Shown: piece after piece, positions 13,701 to 27,300 of the stretch
Position numbering within the stretch: position 1 is the first letter of the stretch
How the letters are laid out: each line of letters begins with the position of its first letter
Translations under genes and position numbers: made by a program
The notes under the pieces: model-generated
Told to the model about the DNA's origin: nothing
Database searches by the model: none
What the model saw: the letters and a program-made list of their open reading frames with translations, nothing else
Assembly: GCA_024036415.1 (NCBI GenBank)
Contig: JAMWET010000795.1
Span: forward strand, 1-64,000
Origin: Prochilodus magdalenae
Taxonomy: Eukaryota; Chordata; Actinopteri; Characiformes; Prochilodontidae
Direction of reading: 5' to 3'
DNA: 64,000 nucleotides

Positions 13701-15312
13701 AATAGACTGTAATTAAATCATATAGTCATGAGGTCAGTGTTCCCCCTCATTGTGTTGACATGTGTTTGTTTATAGGAGTGTGTGTACATGTGTGTTGGCC
13801 CTGGCCGTGTATAGATTTACAAAAGTTGTGCAGCTGCTGTAATGATGGAGGTGATGAGTGAGCGACCAGTTGTAAATGTCCAGGGAGCTCTAACAGCCAG
13901 AGCAGCCATTCTTCCCCTTCCTCACAACCACGTTCCTCACTCCTGTTAACAAACACCTCACACACTCAGCCCTCCTGTTCCTCTAGTTACTGCTGTGCAG
14001 CTGTAAGTTTGAAGTCAGAGACCAACTTACATTTATTTCATTTCCAGCCATCATGTGTGATAATCAAACTACGTAACGAAGGGAATGGCAAACGAAAAAG
14101 CACTACTGACTGAAAGTCATAGAAGAGAAAATGGAGTCGTGTTATGCAAGACCACCTGGTAGACCACCAAAATGTTCCCATCAGATGACCTGATCTTCAA
14201 GCTTTCATCTTTGAGAGAGAGGAGAACATCAAGCTCCTACTTCAGGCCCGAAAACATCCACAGGTGTTTCTGTCCATCCGTCCACTGTGAGAAGACAACT
14301 CAGAGCTGTGGGTCTGAAATGATGTGCAGCTGCCAAGAAGCTCCGCACTGAGGAAAACAGACGCTCCTGGAGTTCCTAGAACAAAGGACTGACCACCACA
14401 GTGCCCAGACCTCAAAATCATATGCTGTGTTTTGGATTCTGTGGATTGTGAGAAGCAGAATAGAAAAAAACTTTTAAGACTGAACTTTGGAGAAGCTGAT
14501 TCTCACGATTCTACTAATGCCAAATTCAAATTCACGGACCCTTATAACCGTACTCCACAGCTCAGATGCGCCACTGTCACTTTCCAGTATGAATAATATT
14601 AATATTTCCAGTAAAGTTGATGTCTGGACTGGAGTGGTCAGATCATTGTTCTGATAACAGTAGAGGGATGGAAAGAAACGTCTGTGAAGGATTTCTCTCC
14701 AGAAGTACAACTCTGTATCAACTCTGTTGATCTGATGGTGGCAGTTGTGGTGGTCTACCAGGTCTTGCATGGTTGTTGCGAGTTCCATATTTTCCATCAG
14801 TTCCATCATCTCCAGTTTTTGAGCTCCAGTTTTTGGAGCTTCTGTTTGAACTTTTTCCTTAAGCAGGTGGATAATATAATATCTAATATCAGCTTGTTCT
14901 AAAGAGCTACGAGTCAATCAATCAATGTTTATTTGTATAGAGCTTTTTACAACCAACGTTGTCTCAAAGCAGCTTCACAGAAAATCAGTTTGTTATATAT
15001 AAGAAAAGGAAAGAAAAATGAGTGATAAGCAATATTGATATTATGCTTTTGTTATGGTGTTGACCGCAGCTTCCAAATGTTGATGAAGAAGCATTTAACG
15101 AAGGCATGAAGAGAGTTTGAGAGTCTAGCCCGGCTCTTACACTGTGGCAGTTGTAGATCTACACATGGTTCGTTCTGCACAGTAATAAACTGAGAACTGT
15201 TGGAAATGTTTTTCTGGTTTTGTGTTTTTGTAGTTTTTAGGAATCACGGAAGTTGACCAACCGAAAGGAACAGATGTTGTTCGCATAGCCGTGAGGAAGC
15301 TGAAGGTACCTA

Positions 15313-15386
<74 letters not shown>

Positions 15387-18300
15387 TGTGTATGTGTGTA
15401 TGTGTGTGTGTGTATGTGAGGTCATTATTTACAGATCGTAAAAATGTGCTTACACATCCCTAATTTACTCACGCGTGTTTATGAGCTGGAAGCTGTAACT
15501 TCCATGCTAATTAAATGTCAGTCCGCAAACATTTGAACTAGGCTACTCTCCAGCTGAGTTTAACAGGCTGCTGCAGTTTGTGGGGCTTTCAGAACACAAA
15601 GCTGGAGGTGTGGATGGAGGAGCTGCATTCATCGAGGAACGAGAAACGTATTCTATTCTAATCTCGGTTTAATAGCTTTATTCATTCCTACAATTTCCGG
15701 GTAAAATGGAGATGTTCCGAAGTGCCATGATCCATTAGGGACAGAGAGAGAGTTTGTGGAGATCTCAGCTCAGATCATAATGGAGCTTGTATAACAGGCT
15801 GGGTGCTGTCTTCTATCACGTCTTCTCTGAAAAGTTCTTGTGCGTTGGGTTGAATAAGAATCTGACAAAACATCCTTTTTGTTACCGGTGTGAAAGCTGA
15901 AACAGGTTCAGGGTTCTCAGCTGTTGAACTGTATGCTGGACGCTGCTGGACCGGAGGAAGACAGATCTAAAACGGGTTGTGGATTTTAGCTGTTCTGCTC
16001 TTCACAGCTAAGCAAGTCCAGTTTTAGGAAGGCCATGCTTTCTTTCTCTTTACAGTACAGTTGTTGACTTATTAGGATTGCTTTTCCACATAGCTCTAGT
16101 TGTATGGTGGTTGTTGGCAGACACCTCTTCGGTAAGGCTATTTGAATTCCTATTGCCCTCTAGTGGCCCTTAATATAGCACCTGTCTCTCCACAGGCTGT
16201 CTGTTCTATCACTGCTGGATGTTATTGCCTGCATGTAAATGGGCCTTCTTTTTTCTTTCCTCAGTTTCAAAGGCACATCAAAAAGTCAGAGGGCCAGAAG
16301 ATTCCCAAAGTTGAACTGCAAATATCCATATATGGAGTGAAAATACTGGATCCGAAAACGAAGGTAATCAGTAAATGCCCTTGCATGTTGTTCCCTTGTA
16401 GTGATTATGGCGTGGGGCATATTAATCATCGGAATTCCTCTGCAATGCTGTGTGAATATGAAACGCAGTCTTGGATGGTGTTGTCATATTTCTCATGTTT
16501 CAGGAGATACAGCATAACTGCCAGCTGCACAGGATGTCCTTCTGCGCTGATGATAAAACAGACAAAAGAATCTTCACGTACATCTGCACCGAGCCGGAGA
16601 CCAAGCGGCACCTCTGCTACGTGTTTGACAGTGAGAAATGCGTAAGGCTGAGCTGCATGAGTCCTTATTTTGTAGAAGAGAGCTCTAATAGTCTGACACG
16701 TATGGCTTTTATACTGCACCTTATTTACTGCCCCAGTTTCCCACAGTGCCAGGATGGTTCTATTTGGTCTCATACAGAGGTGGACGATACAGGGCTCTTT
16801 GTATTCAGACATGCATTTGGGAGATGGTTTAGGTACTGTATGCCCAGGACAGCATGTTGTGGCATATTGTGTAAATTATCCTGAAAATGATAAAGAGTAT
16901 CACATTGCCTGGCTCTAGTTCTAGCTCCAGCAAAATTCAGAGTTAGAGCATGGCTGGTGAAATACATCGTTTAGATCAAGCTCATGCAGGACTGTGTCGG
17001 GTCTGACTGGGCTCTGAACCGAAATCCTGGAGTTCCTAGAACAAAGGACTTTGTTGTGGATTGTGAGAAGCAGAATAGAAAAAAACTTTTAAGACTGAAC
17101 TTTGGAGAAGCTGATTCTCACGATTCTGCTAATGCCAAATTCAAATTCACGGACCCTTATAACCGTACTCCACAGCTGAGATGCGCCACTGTCACTTTCC
17201 AGTATGAATTTTTAATATTTCCAGTGAAGTTGATGTCTGGACTGGTCAGATCATTGTTCTGATAACAGTAGAGGGATGGAAAGAAACATCTGTGGAGGAT
17301 TTCTCTCCAGAAGTACTTTCAGCCTCTGTTGATCTGATGGTGGCAGTTGTGGTGGTCTACCAGGTCTTGCATGGTTGTTGCGAGTTCCATATTTTCCATC
17401 AGTTTTTGATCTCCAGTTTTTGGAGCTTCTGTTTGAAGTTTTTCCTTAAGCAGGTGGATAATATAATATCTAATATCAGCTTGTTCTAAAGAGCTACGAG
17501 TGATAATCAATATTGAATCCCATCATGCTTTTGTTATGGTGTTGACCGCAGCTTCCAAAAGTCAATAAAGAAGCATTTAACGAAAGGCATGAGGAGAGTT
17601 TGAGAGTCTAGCCTGGCTCTTACACTGAGGCAGTTGTAGATCTACACATGGTTCGTTCTGCACAGTAATAAACTGAGAACTGTTGGAAATGTTTTTCTGG
17701 TTTTGTGTTTTTGTAGTTTTTAGGAATCACGGAAGTTGACCAACCGAAATTTAAACACGGCTACATGTAGATACTGTGGTATATGAAATGCATAGGGCCT
17801 TATGTGTCAGTTCCATTGATTTCTGACTGTTGTGGGTAAATGGCTGGTGTATAGGCAGAAGAGATCACCGTGGCCATTGGCCAGGCGTTTGACCTGGCCT
17901 ATAAAAAGTTCCTGGAGTCTGGGGGGAAGGACGTGGAGACAAGAAAACAGATCGGCAACTTACAAAAACGGGTAAGACCAAGAACGAAACACTATCACAT
18001 GTGACGCAATCTAAAGTAGGGGAACGTTGACACAGTGTTTGTTTAACACCAGAGTTAAAATGAAAGAATGAGACACTCTCAGCTCTGTTCTTTCACAATC
18101 AGACCTTTTTAGGGCTCATACTTCGACATTTAGCTGTTTAGCTTGTCCTTGATTTGTTGGATGTAATTGCACCATCAGTGCATACACAAAGTAGCTTACA
18201 AAGCTGGAGCTGTAGCATTTACATCCGTAATCACCCAAAGAAACCCAAAGGAAAGTCAGCGGTGATGTTAAAATCAGCTCAGTTCTACAGCATTTCCACT

Positions 18301-21300
18301 TGTATGTGGCAACCAGCACATAAACCTGAGCACCGCATTCTCCTTATTCACCGTGGCCCGTACCGATAGAAACTGTGCCACATCACCTGAAGCATGCTGT
18401 TATAAGTGAGTCTACGGAAGGAAGAAAGGAGAAACAACTCAGGATAAGCCATGAGTGAATTTCAAATTGAATAATCAAACGCCGGCCTGCTGTGAAGAGG
18501 AAGAAACACATTTGTCCAACCCGCGTAATCAGAAACTTGTTTTGGTACTGAAAAATGGGTTTCTGTTATTGTGTGGAACTCTTTCAGGTTTACAGATGAT
18601 GATGACAGCCAGCGGCACATACTGCGAAGGCAATGTTTTGTGCCAGTAGCACCACGAGGCAATTTAAACAGCCACCAGAATTGTCATCACAAAATAAAAC
18701 CGGGGAAGTAATGAAGTCTAGACTTTCACCTTCACTGGCTGTCAAAAGTTTAGACACGGCTGCTCATGGAAGGTTCTCCATCTTAATGATTTACTGTGGA
18801 ATAAGAGAGAAGACAGGGAAGACGCAGTCCACCTTAAAACCTCCAAAATGGAACTACACCGGAGGATGAAACAACTTCCTAAACTGGTGATAGAGGCTGC
18901 TATAACAGCATTACACTCCAAGCAATTCTATTGGTCTGTCCATCATCATTAGTATTCGCTAAACTAAAGGGGAACTAGAGCTTTTATACTGGGCAGAAGA
19001 AGGGTCATATTTTGCAGAATAGAATATATAATGGAGGTTGCAGTATGGTAGAGTATAGTATGTGTGTATGTGGTATATCAAGGTGGTATTTATTGATTTA
19101 GACATCTCATCAGTTGGAACTGTTAAGCGTTAGCCTCTAGACTCTTCAGAAGGTAACCAAAAACATTAATTTTTAGTTGGGTGTGTCTTAACTTTTGACT
19201 GGTAGTGCATATACAAATGGTGTTCTGGAAGGAAAGCATGTTTCAGGCTTTATCACATGACTAATTGCATTCTGGGAAGTTTAGGCTTTTCCTGAAACAC
19301 TCAGAGACTCTTCTGCTGCTGAGACAGCTTTAGCCTCCTCAGGCGTCTGGATCCCCTCACCATCTGTGACTCTGCAACAATGACTTCTGTATCTTAAATG
19401 ATGAGAATGATGAGGTTAATTTTACCTGTGATTGTATTTTTCAGATTCAGGATTTGGAAATGGAGAATTCAAAGCTCAAAAAGCAGCTCCAGGACCTGGA
19501 GGACCAGCTGATCAGCACTCAGTCCTCACCAGTACGTTAGATGATCTAGAGCATTCAATCCTTACTCATTCCTAGGCATAAAGGCCATCCTAATCCACCA
19601 CTATAAACTTCAGAAGCTCTTTTCCTTCTTTCTGAATGTCTTTAAACTGTCTCGTTCTTTCCGTCTTCTTCTGCCTTTCCTTCTCTGTCTCTCAGCTGCT
19701 GCATGTAAACTCCTCTGATGAAGCCTACATGCTGCAGAGACCCACTGCTCTCTTCTGCTGGGCCGATGACATCTCCTCGCTCTCCTCTCTAGACATTTCC
19801 TCTGTTACACTAACACCCGCCAGTTCCCCCGATTCCAACCAATCAGCAGGCCTGCTCACTCCACCTCCTGCTAAACCTGCCCACTTTCAGCCAACCAGTG
19901 GCTACAGCGTTCCTCGACCTCGAGTAAATGTGTTCTTTAGCTTTGCTTAGATATGAGTGCCCATCAGCAGACAGGGTGACGACACCTGTAATATTAATAA
20001 AAGCACTGAAGTGTAATAATCTACAGTGCTGTGAAAAAGTATGTGCCTGTATTTTGTATGTTCTGTGTTCATGTGTATTTGTCACACTGCATCGTTTCAG
20101 ATCTCTGTATTACCTGTAACATGCAACAAAGAGAACACGAGACGAGGAACTCAGTACAAAGTTACTGTACGTCACCCATGCAAAAAAAGTTACTGTTCCC
20201 TGAACCTAGCAAGCTTTTACCACCTTAAGCAGACACAGTGGCACCCACACGCTTCCCCTAGCTGGAGATCAGTCTTTCACATCACTGTAGATCACTGTCC
20301 TGCTGGATAACTCAATTGGACTTGACTATCAGATCATGGACTGATAGCCGGACAGTCTCCTGCGTTCTCGTTCTGTCAGTTACGGCATGTCACCCAGACC
20401 CTGCAGCAGCAAAGCGTCCCCACACCATCAACCTACCACCACTCTGTTTGAGGGCTGGTATGAAGTTCTGTCTGTAGAATCTGTTGTTTAAGCACCTGGA
20501 GCCCCCGTTATCAGTGGATTTCACATTACAGTGTTCCCATTTTGACCCAGTCTCTTCATCCAGCCTGAGAACCGCTCCTATCTGAGCACGGCCTGCAGGT
20601 CCACAGACGTTCATCCGTTTTTTTTTTTTTGTGATTTCCCAGATGAATCACCGATGTGCTCCTAGAGGAGGCCTTGGCCACTTCTGTGTAGAATCAATAC
20701 TGTTCCAGGCTTTCTCCAATTGGGGATAATGCCTCTTACTGTGGTTCCAATGAGTCCCAGAGTTTTGGAACTGGCTCTCTAACTCTTTCGAGACTGTTCT
20801 ATTGGAGCATAGTGTGCAGCTTGTTAAGACCTTTGATCCTACCTCACATTGGTTCACATGGCTGTAACTGTCAGCACGCCTTGGTGTGTGGTTCAACTGA
20901 CCCCAGTCGTTAACTGAATTTGGTTAAATGGTTGACTGAGGGGTCAGTGTGACACAGGGCTAGTCTGAGCGTTTAATAAGCTGGTCCTTGTCTTGTATTC
21001 ATTGTGTCTAATGATCTGAAACAATTGAGTGTGACAAATACTTGGGAATCGAAGTACTCAGGAGAGGGCAAACCCTTTTCATGATATGGTGTAAAATATA
21101 TCTCCTTTTATTAGAGCCAGATATTTAGACTGATAGAATTAAACCTGAAAGAAACCCTCCAGCATGTTTCAGCCTGATCTCTAGTGTCTCTGTATCATAC
21201 GGTCGATCGCCATGGTCAATCGTTTTAACACATTCGTACCTAGAAAAGAACAGAAAACCTGTTCAGGCTAAACGCAGGAATAGTGAAAAGAGCTTTTGCC

Positions 21301-24300
21301 AACTTCTTTCAAACATACACTCATCAAAAGACTATATGCACCCAGAAGGAGGTGTCGGGTTGCAGGGCTATTGGGAAGGAGGATAAAGGTTACCAGGGAC
21401 AAGGAAATCAATGATGATGAATTTAGACTGATATGGAGAATATTTATTGAGCTGCACATACAGAAGTAGTGTCCAGTATGGTGTTGGGGCACCATGTATG
21501 CTAATGTAACACGCCAGATGTCTCAGCATGGAGTTGTACGGGTTCCTAATGGTGTCCTGTGATAATCCATCCCATGCAGCTTGAATATTCTCACACAGTT
21601 CCTGCAGATTGTGCGGTATGTGGTGGAGGTGGAGTGACACCAGGCCTTCTGGCCGTGTTAACAAAATTCGTTGGTCGTCTCCACCAAGCGGGACTCGTCA
21701 CTGAAGATGACCCGCTGCAATTCTGTCACTCCATGACAGTCTGGTCTGACACGATAGCAGCCTTCGGTCATGCAGTCCTTTGCCAATGGTGCTGGCACTA
21801 ACAGGATGACCCATGGAGGGCATCCCTGGTCGCTGAATGTCCACAATTGTGACTGTTGGGTCAGTCAGGTACGGCAATAAGACCCATCCTTGCGTCAAAC
21901 CTACCGCCAGGTTCCATTGCTGGCGGTTGATTTATCCTGGGTGCAGCTATTCTTTTGACGATGAGTGTATATTGTGAAAACATGTTTTAAAAAGGTATTT
22001 TTGAAGCTGTGAATCCGTATGATACATTCTCTCAGAGGTAGGATTATTATCCAGAGGGAAGGATCTGTGGTTACGTCACCAGTGGCGTGTAGTGTAGTTG
22101 AACCTAGAGAAAGAAAAAGTGGCCCGGGCTGCTTTCAGTGTATTCCTTTAGTGTTAAAAGCTGGATCCTCTCAGCAGGTCTCTTCCTAAGCCGTGTATTG
22201 TTCGAGTGTAACAGCTGTAGTTTCAAATCTGTTTACAAGTTGTTCAGTACGGCTGGATGATTAATCATATTCTTACCATTTACACATCATTAATGGCTGC
22301 CAATGCAGAACAGATCAAATTACCACACACATGCAGCGCCAAAGTAACTGCCAATTACGTTGGCAGCAATGTAACATTGGAAGCCCAACAAGTGCCGCCT
22401 TCTGCTTTCCCACAGGCAGAACTAGTAACAGAACCACTCAGCTCAACAGCCACTTACACAACACACATATACAGCTCAGGAACTACTCAATCATGGGACT
22501 GAGAACGGCTAGCCTGGGAAAGACTGTTTCCTCTATCAGCTAAATGCGTGGACTGTATGGAAAAACGTCTAGCTTTATTATATAGAGCACTTTATCTATA
22601 ACAGCGGCAGCTGAAAGTGCTTTACAGACGGGTGATTATTCTCAGCAGTAAAACAAGAAGCTGTATTTAATAACAAGCACTGAGACGCGGGACTTACTTT
22701 AAACACCACAGAGATTCGTTTTCGAAACACCACAGGGAGTTTTCGAATGGTTTCCCGATTTAAGGCAGCAGTAGTTACAGTCACAATAGATCTGCACCAT
22801 CATGTTCATTTTTAAACTTATAGACTATAGAATATAGTATATATAGAATATATTTAAAACATAACAAAGTCAAACAAACATATAAATGCATATTTGTTCA
22901 CACAATATTTTGGCCTAATTGGAAATTAAATATGCATTTATATGCTTGTTCGACTTTGTGGACTGACAGCAAACACAAACAGAAACGGCTGACTTGCTTT
23001 AGACTGCAGCACCTCAGGGAACCCTTATGGAATTCTCCACCAGGGGGCGCCTTTAGAAGTCAAATAGCTTTTGATGAGAGCAGTGATGTAGAGCAGTGAC
23101 ACTATGTGTCTTTATTGAGCCATTAAAGGAGAAGTTAGATTTCTGCTTACACAGCAAAACTCTCATTGTGACATCCAGCATCACACATGCAACCCTGATG
23201 TGCAGACATACCTCCAACCACAAGCTGACTACATCAATAAAAACAGTACACAATGACAAGAAATTGGAATGTTTATATATCGTCGCTGTCCAAAGAAAAA
23301 CATGCATCGCCATTTTTGTTGATTTTTATATTTATGCCTCATTTGGTCACATGAGCTGCTCTATACACTGTGTGGAAATTTCCTGAAGAATGGACGAAAA
23401 GAAATGGCCAAAAACTGCCTGGAAAGACGTCTGGTTCCACTGACTTCCATTCAAATTAAATGAGGTTTTTGGCCTCTCCTGTAAAGTTGCCATTTTGGAG
23501 ATACCTGTTTTTCTTTGGACAGCGACGATATATAAATATCGCCAGATTAAAACATTTTGGTACAGAGGATATCACCAGCTCAACAGTTGGGGTCTCCTTA
23601 GTGACATTCTTGGTTCCATAATGACGTCAGTGACCTGCCTGGACTGCGGATAGGACAGAATAGTCCCCAGTAATTACACTAATTTCACTATACCTAACAT
23701 TGTTCTGCAGTGGCCCAGGTACAGCCCAGCTTACTACAGAGCCGGTATGACTCTGCGTGTTAGTTAGCTCCCCTGTTGATTCAAATGAATGTACTACCAC
23801 TGCTGATGTCACTGCAGGCTTGTTCTGATTCGCTTACTTTACACTTGACAAGGAAAGCAGCACTCAGAGAAGACTGTGATTGGCTGAAAGGTGTGTCAGT
23901 CATTATGTCATTATAATCCTCATATTATCGAATAATCTGCGGGCTTTCAGTTCTTTTCTAACGCGCGTGGAAACACATCAAAATCGTTCCACGCAGAGAG
24001 GGATGAGGCTGGAAAACACTGGAGGATTTCCTTAACCTTTGTAATAACTGTACGAACACGACTTTACCCAGTAACCATTTCTCACACAACTATTTCCCTT
24101 TGTTCATCCTTTGTTGTTGTTCACGGTGTTCAGTTTCACATAAACATTGTGCTGTTGTCAGGCTGGAAGCATCCCAGCGAGAGCGTCCTCTACAGACGTA
24201 TTTGACATGGTGCCATTCACACCTGCATCTTCCATGTCAAGAATACCGAACGGGAACGGGACACCAACTCTCCCCCCACTGCCTCCCAAAGAGAGGGGTG

Positions 24301-27300
24301 AGTACTCTTAATTCGCTTAGAGGAAAGGTCAAACGTTCGTCAAATGGCCAGGATTCTACCCTTGGGCTTTTATTATACACCTCTATAAAAGAAGGATTAC
24401 TCAGTTTGCATTTTAGTCCATGTAGTTACTGAGTACTGAGCCTTAAGGATTTAAGGAGCGTGTACAGTGGCCGTTACTAGTCCAGTACCTTTCAGCTCCA
24501 ACATAGCAAGTGTGTTAAGATGCCAAACCTGATAAATTACCCTCCTCTGAAAGGGTTCCTGTTAGATTCACTGACTGAGTAATGAATGTCTCTGAATGTC
24601 TAGTCCTGGTTTGTGTCCTGGGTTAACCTAAGGACTGTGTTAGTTGCTAAAAAGGATAAACCAACATGAAGACCGAAGAGCTGTCACTGAGAGAAAAACA
24701 AGCCATTCTAAAGCTGAGAAACGGGGAAATTGACCAGTTGAGGCTTTGCTCAAGCATTACACGTTGCCAGTACACTACTTTGTAGTGCCCTGAAAAAGAA
24801 AGAAATCACTGGTGAACTAACAACCAGACAACGAACAGGTCAGCCAAGGAGAATAAGAGCAGCTGAGGACAGAAGCCTTGCAGGAGTTAGGCAGCAGCCT
24901 CCACTGGCAACGCTAAGATGCAAACCTCTTATCTGCTGTAAGAATCAGAAGGCTGGATTGGATGATGAGACAATATGATAATTTAATATCACGATTATAC
25001 TGACCACAGTCGTCATGGTTATATTCATATTCATAAGGTTCTGGAGTTTTATGGGCTGAAGAGACCGAGATTAACGACCAGAGTATGGAGACAGAAAGGA
25101 TCTGCGCATGATTCACAGCTTGGACTCCCATGACTGCTTTTGGAACATGCTCACTAATCTTGTACCTGTGAGGTAGCAGCTGAAAGAACACAGACGTCTA
25201 CAGAAACATTCGTTCTTACATTCTGCAGAGAAATGCATCTGATACAATCTGGAGGAACTTCATGATGAAACAAGACAGTGACCCAAAACACACCACCAAA
25301 CCAACCAATGAATTAAGTCCATCACTAGAGCTTAATCCAACTGAGCAACTAAGCAACTGTTTATCTCCTGAGGGAACTGCCTCCAGCCCAAGCTGCAGAA
25401 CAGGCCTGGAAAAACCCTCAAAGAAAAGCTAATTAAACACGTCCACACGTCTAATCTGTCATGTGCCCCTGCAGTTCCCAGACCTGGCCTGTCTGTTTTG
25501 CAGGTATAGATCTGTTTGGAGCTGTGCCCTTTGACCCCTTCATCTGCGGCCCTGCTGACTACACTCCAGATATCCAGTCCAAGCTGGACGAGATGCAGGT
25601 GGGCTCATTAGATTCATTCAGATTTGACTAAATGCACAAAAGGAACTTACGGAAACATGGTCATTAAGCATAAAACACTGAGCACAGGAGAGCTGTCTGT
25701 CAGAGACTCCTAATTTCCATACTATTCACTAGCGCCTCGCCTCTTACCACGCTCTACCAGCTGAGTCGACAGTTTGAGCTGAATTTGCAGATGATTTTTA
25801 AAACACGCAGCCCCTCGCACTTTGAAGTGGGATTATGACAGAATTCCAAATTTAGCCGAGAGAGAATTAATGCCAATTGCCTTAATCACGAACAGACTTC
25901 AAATATTTGTCAACAGAGGAGGAGATTGACAGCTAGTATTAATAGATCAAAGAGACCGCACAGGCAGCATTGGCTTGGCTGGATTTGCCCTGGTGTATCC
26001 TGCTCCGGTTTGAATTCACATCTTAATCTTCCCTAATGCGGAATTATTAATGAATTTATTAGAGAGGTGTTGCTGCTCAGACCACTAAAGCCGGTCTAAG
26101 ACCTGTTATCTTCCAAAAAACCTGGGTTTGACATGTAGCTTTAGGTAATAAATGATTACATTACTGTGCTCTGTCTCTCTCTCTCTCTCCTTCTCCCCCT
26201 CTCTTTTCCCTCCTCATCATGCTCCTCTACAGCGGCAGAGATGGTTTGTAGACTGCTTGTGAAATTTAGTTTGTCCCATCACACCCATTTCACTGTTTCT
26301 CTGTTCCAGTGTGAGATGTGAACCTAATTTACAGCGTGTGGTTCTTTGCATGGGTTTTTGTGTGACTGGATTTTACATGGTGCAGTGTCATTCCTTCACT
26401 CAGCAGTGTTTAATGACCTGGGGTTCATCTGGGTGGGTTAGTGCATGACGTGCCAAAGCATTTAACACAGGGATGCTTTGCTGGGACAGTAAAGGACAGC
26501 AGTGACCAGCAAATGCTAATGCGTTGTGCTACGTTCAACCAAAGTTGAGCTCGCAGTTTAGAATTCCTGATTTCAGACTGGGAAAAATCAAAGCAAACAA
26601 ACTCCTAATTGGGAATTCCCGAGCAGGACGAGGTTCGGACGGTGTGTCACCATGGCTGCCCAACACCAGGCTGCTCAACACTCAATCTACTTTTGAATGA
26701 GATCAGTCAACAGTACAGAGAGTAGGTGGTTCGTGTTTATTACACTGACCATCATTTTCTCTGTGCTGAAAGGGTAAATATGCACCAGGGATCTTAGTTA
26801 GAACTCATATCACTAACTTCAGTTGGCTAGCTAGTTGGTCTTGATTTCTTCAACCCTCTTATGTCATATTTGGCTCATTGCTCCAGTGTAATATAAGACC
26901 TTCTCCTGAATCCTGTAGCTTCCTTGAGTGCTGAGGCTTTGAATCCAAGATGGCTGACAATAACAATGCAGCCTCTGGTATGCATCCGGTACCTTTTTAA
27001 AATTTTATTTAAAACTTAAATAAGTTAGTTATTTATAATAATACTACTTATTGTACATTCCTACAGCATAATGTCTGTCACAGTGAGCAAAAATATTAAA
27101 CAATATGTATAAAAAATATATGAATATATATATGATCAAATATTTTTTAAATGTACAAAATTACTAGAGAGCAGCTGGAGAAACAGCTTGTTTGGTAGTA
27201 CGTCATAAGTGTTGTTTTTGAGCCAGGGCAGTGTTGGTCACCCATATCAGATTATAAGATGATTCCAGGAGATTCCGGAAGGCAGTTGGTCAGAGTGCAA

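Noticed and set aside
16142..16884. Open frames of 128-167 codons overlapping gulp1 exons 4 and 5
   Set aside because: Other-frame or read-through shadows of the real exons; they cross splice sites and have no own homology.
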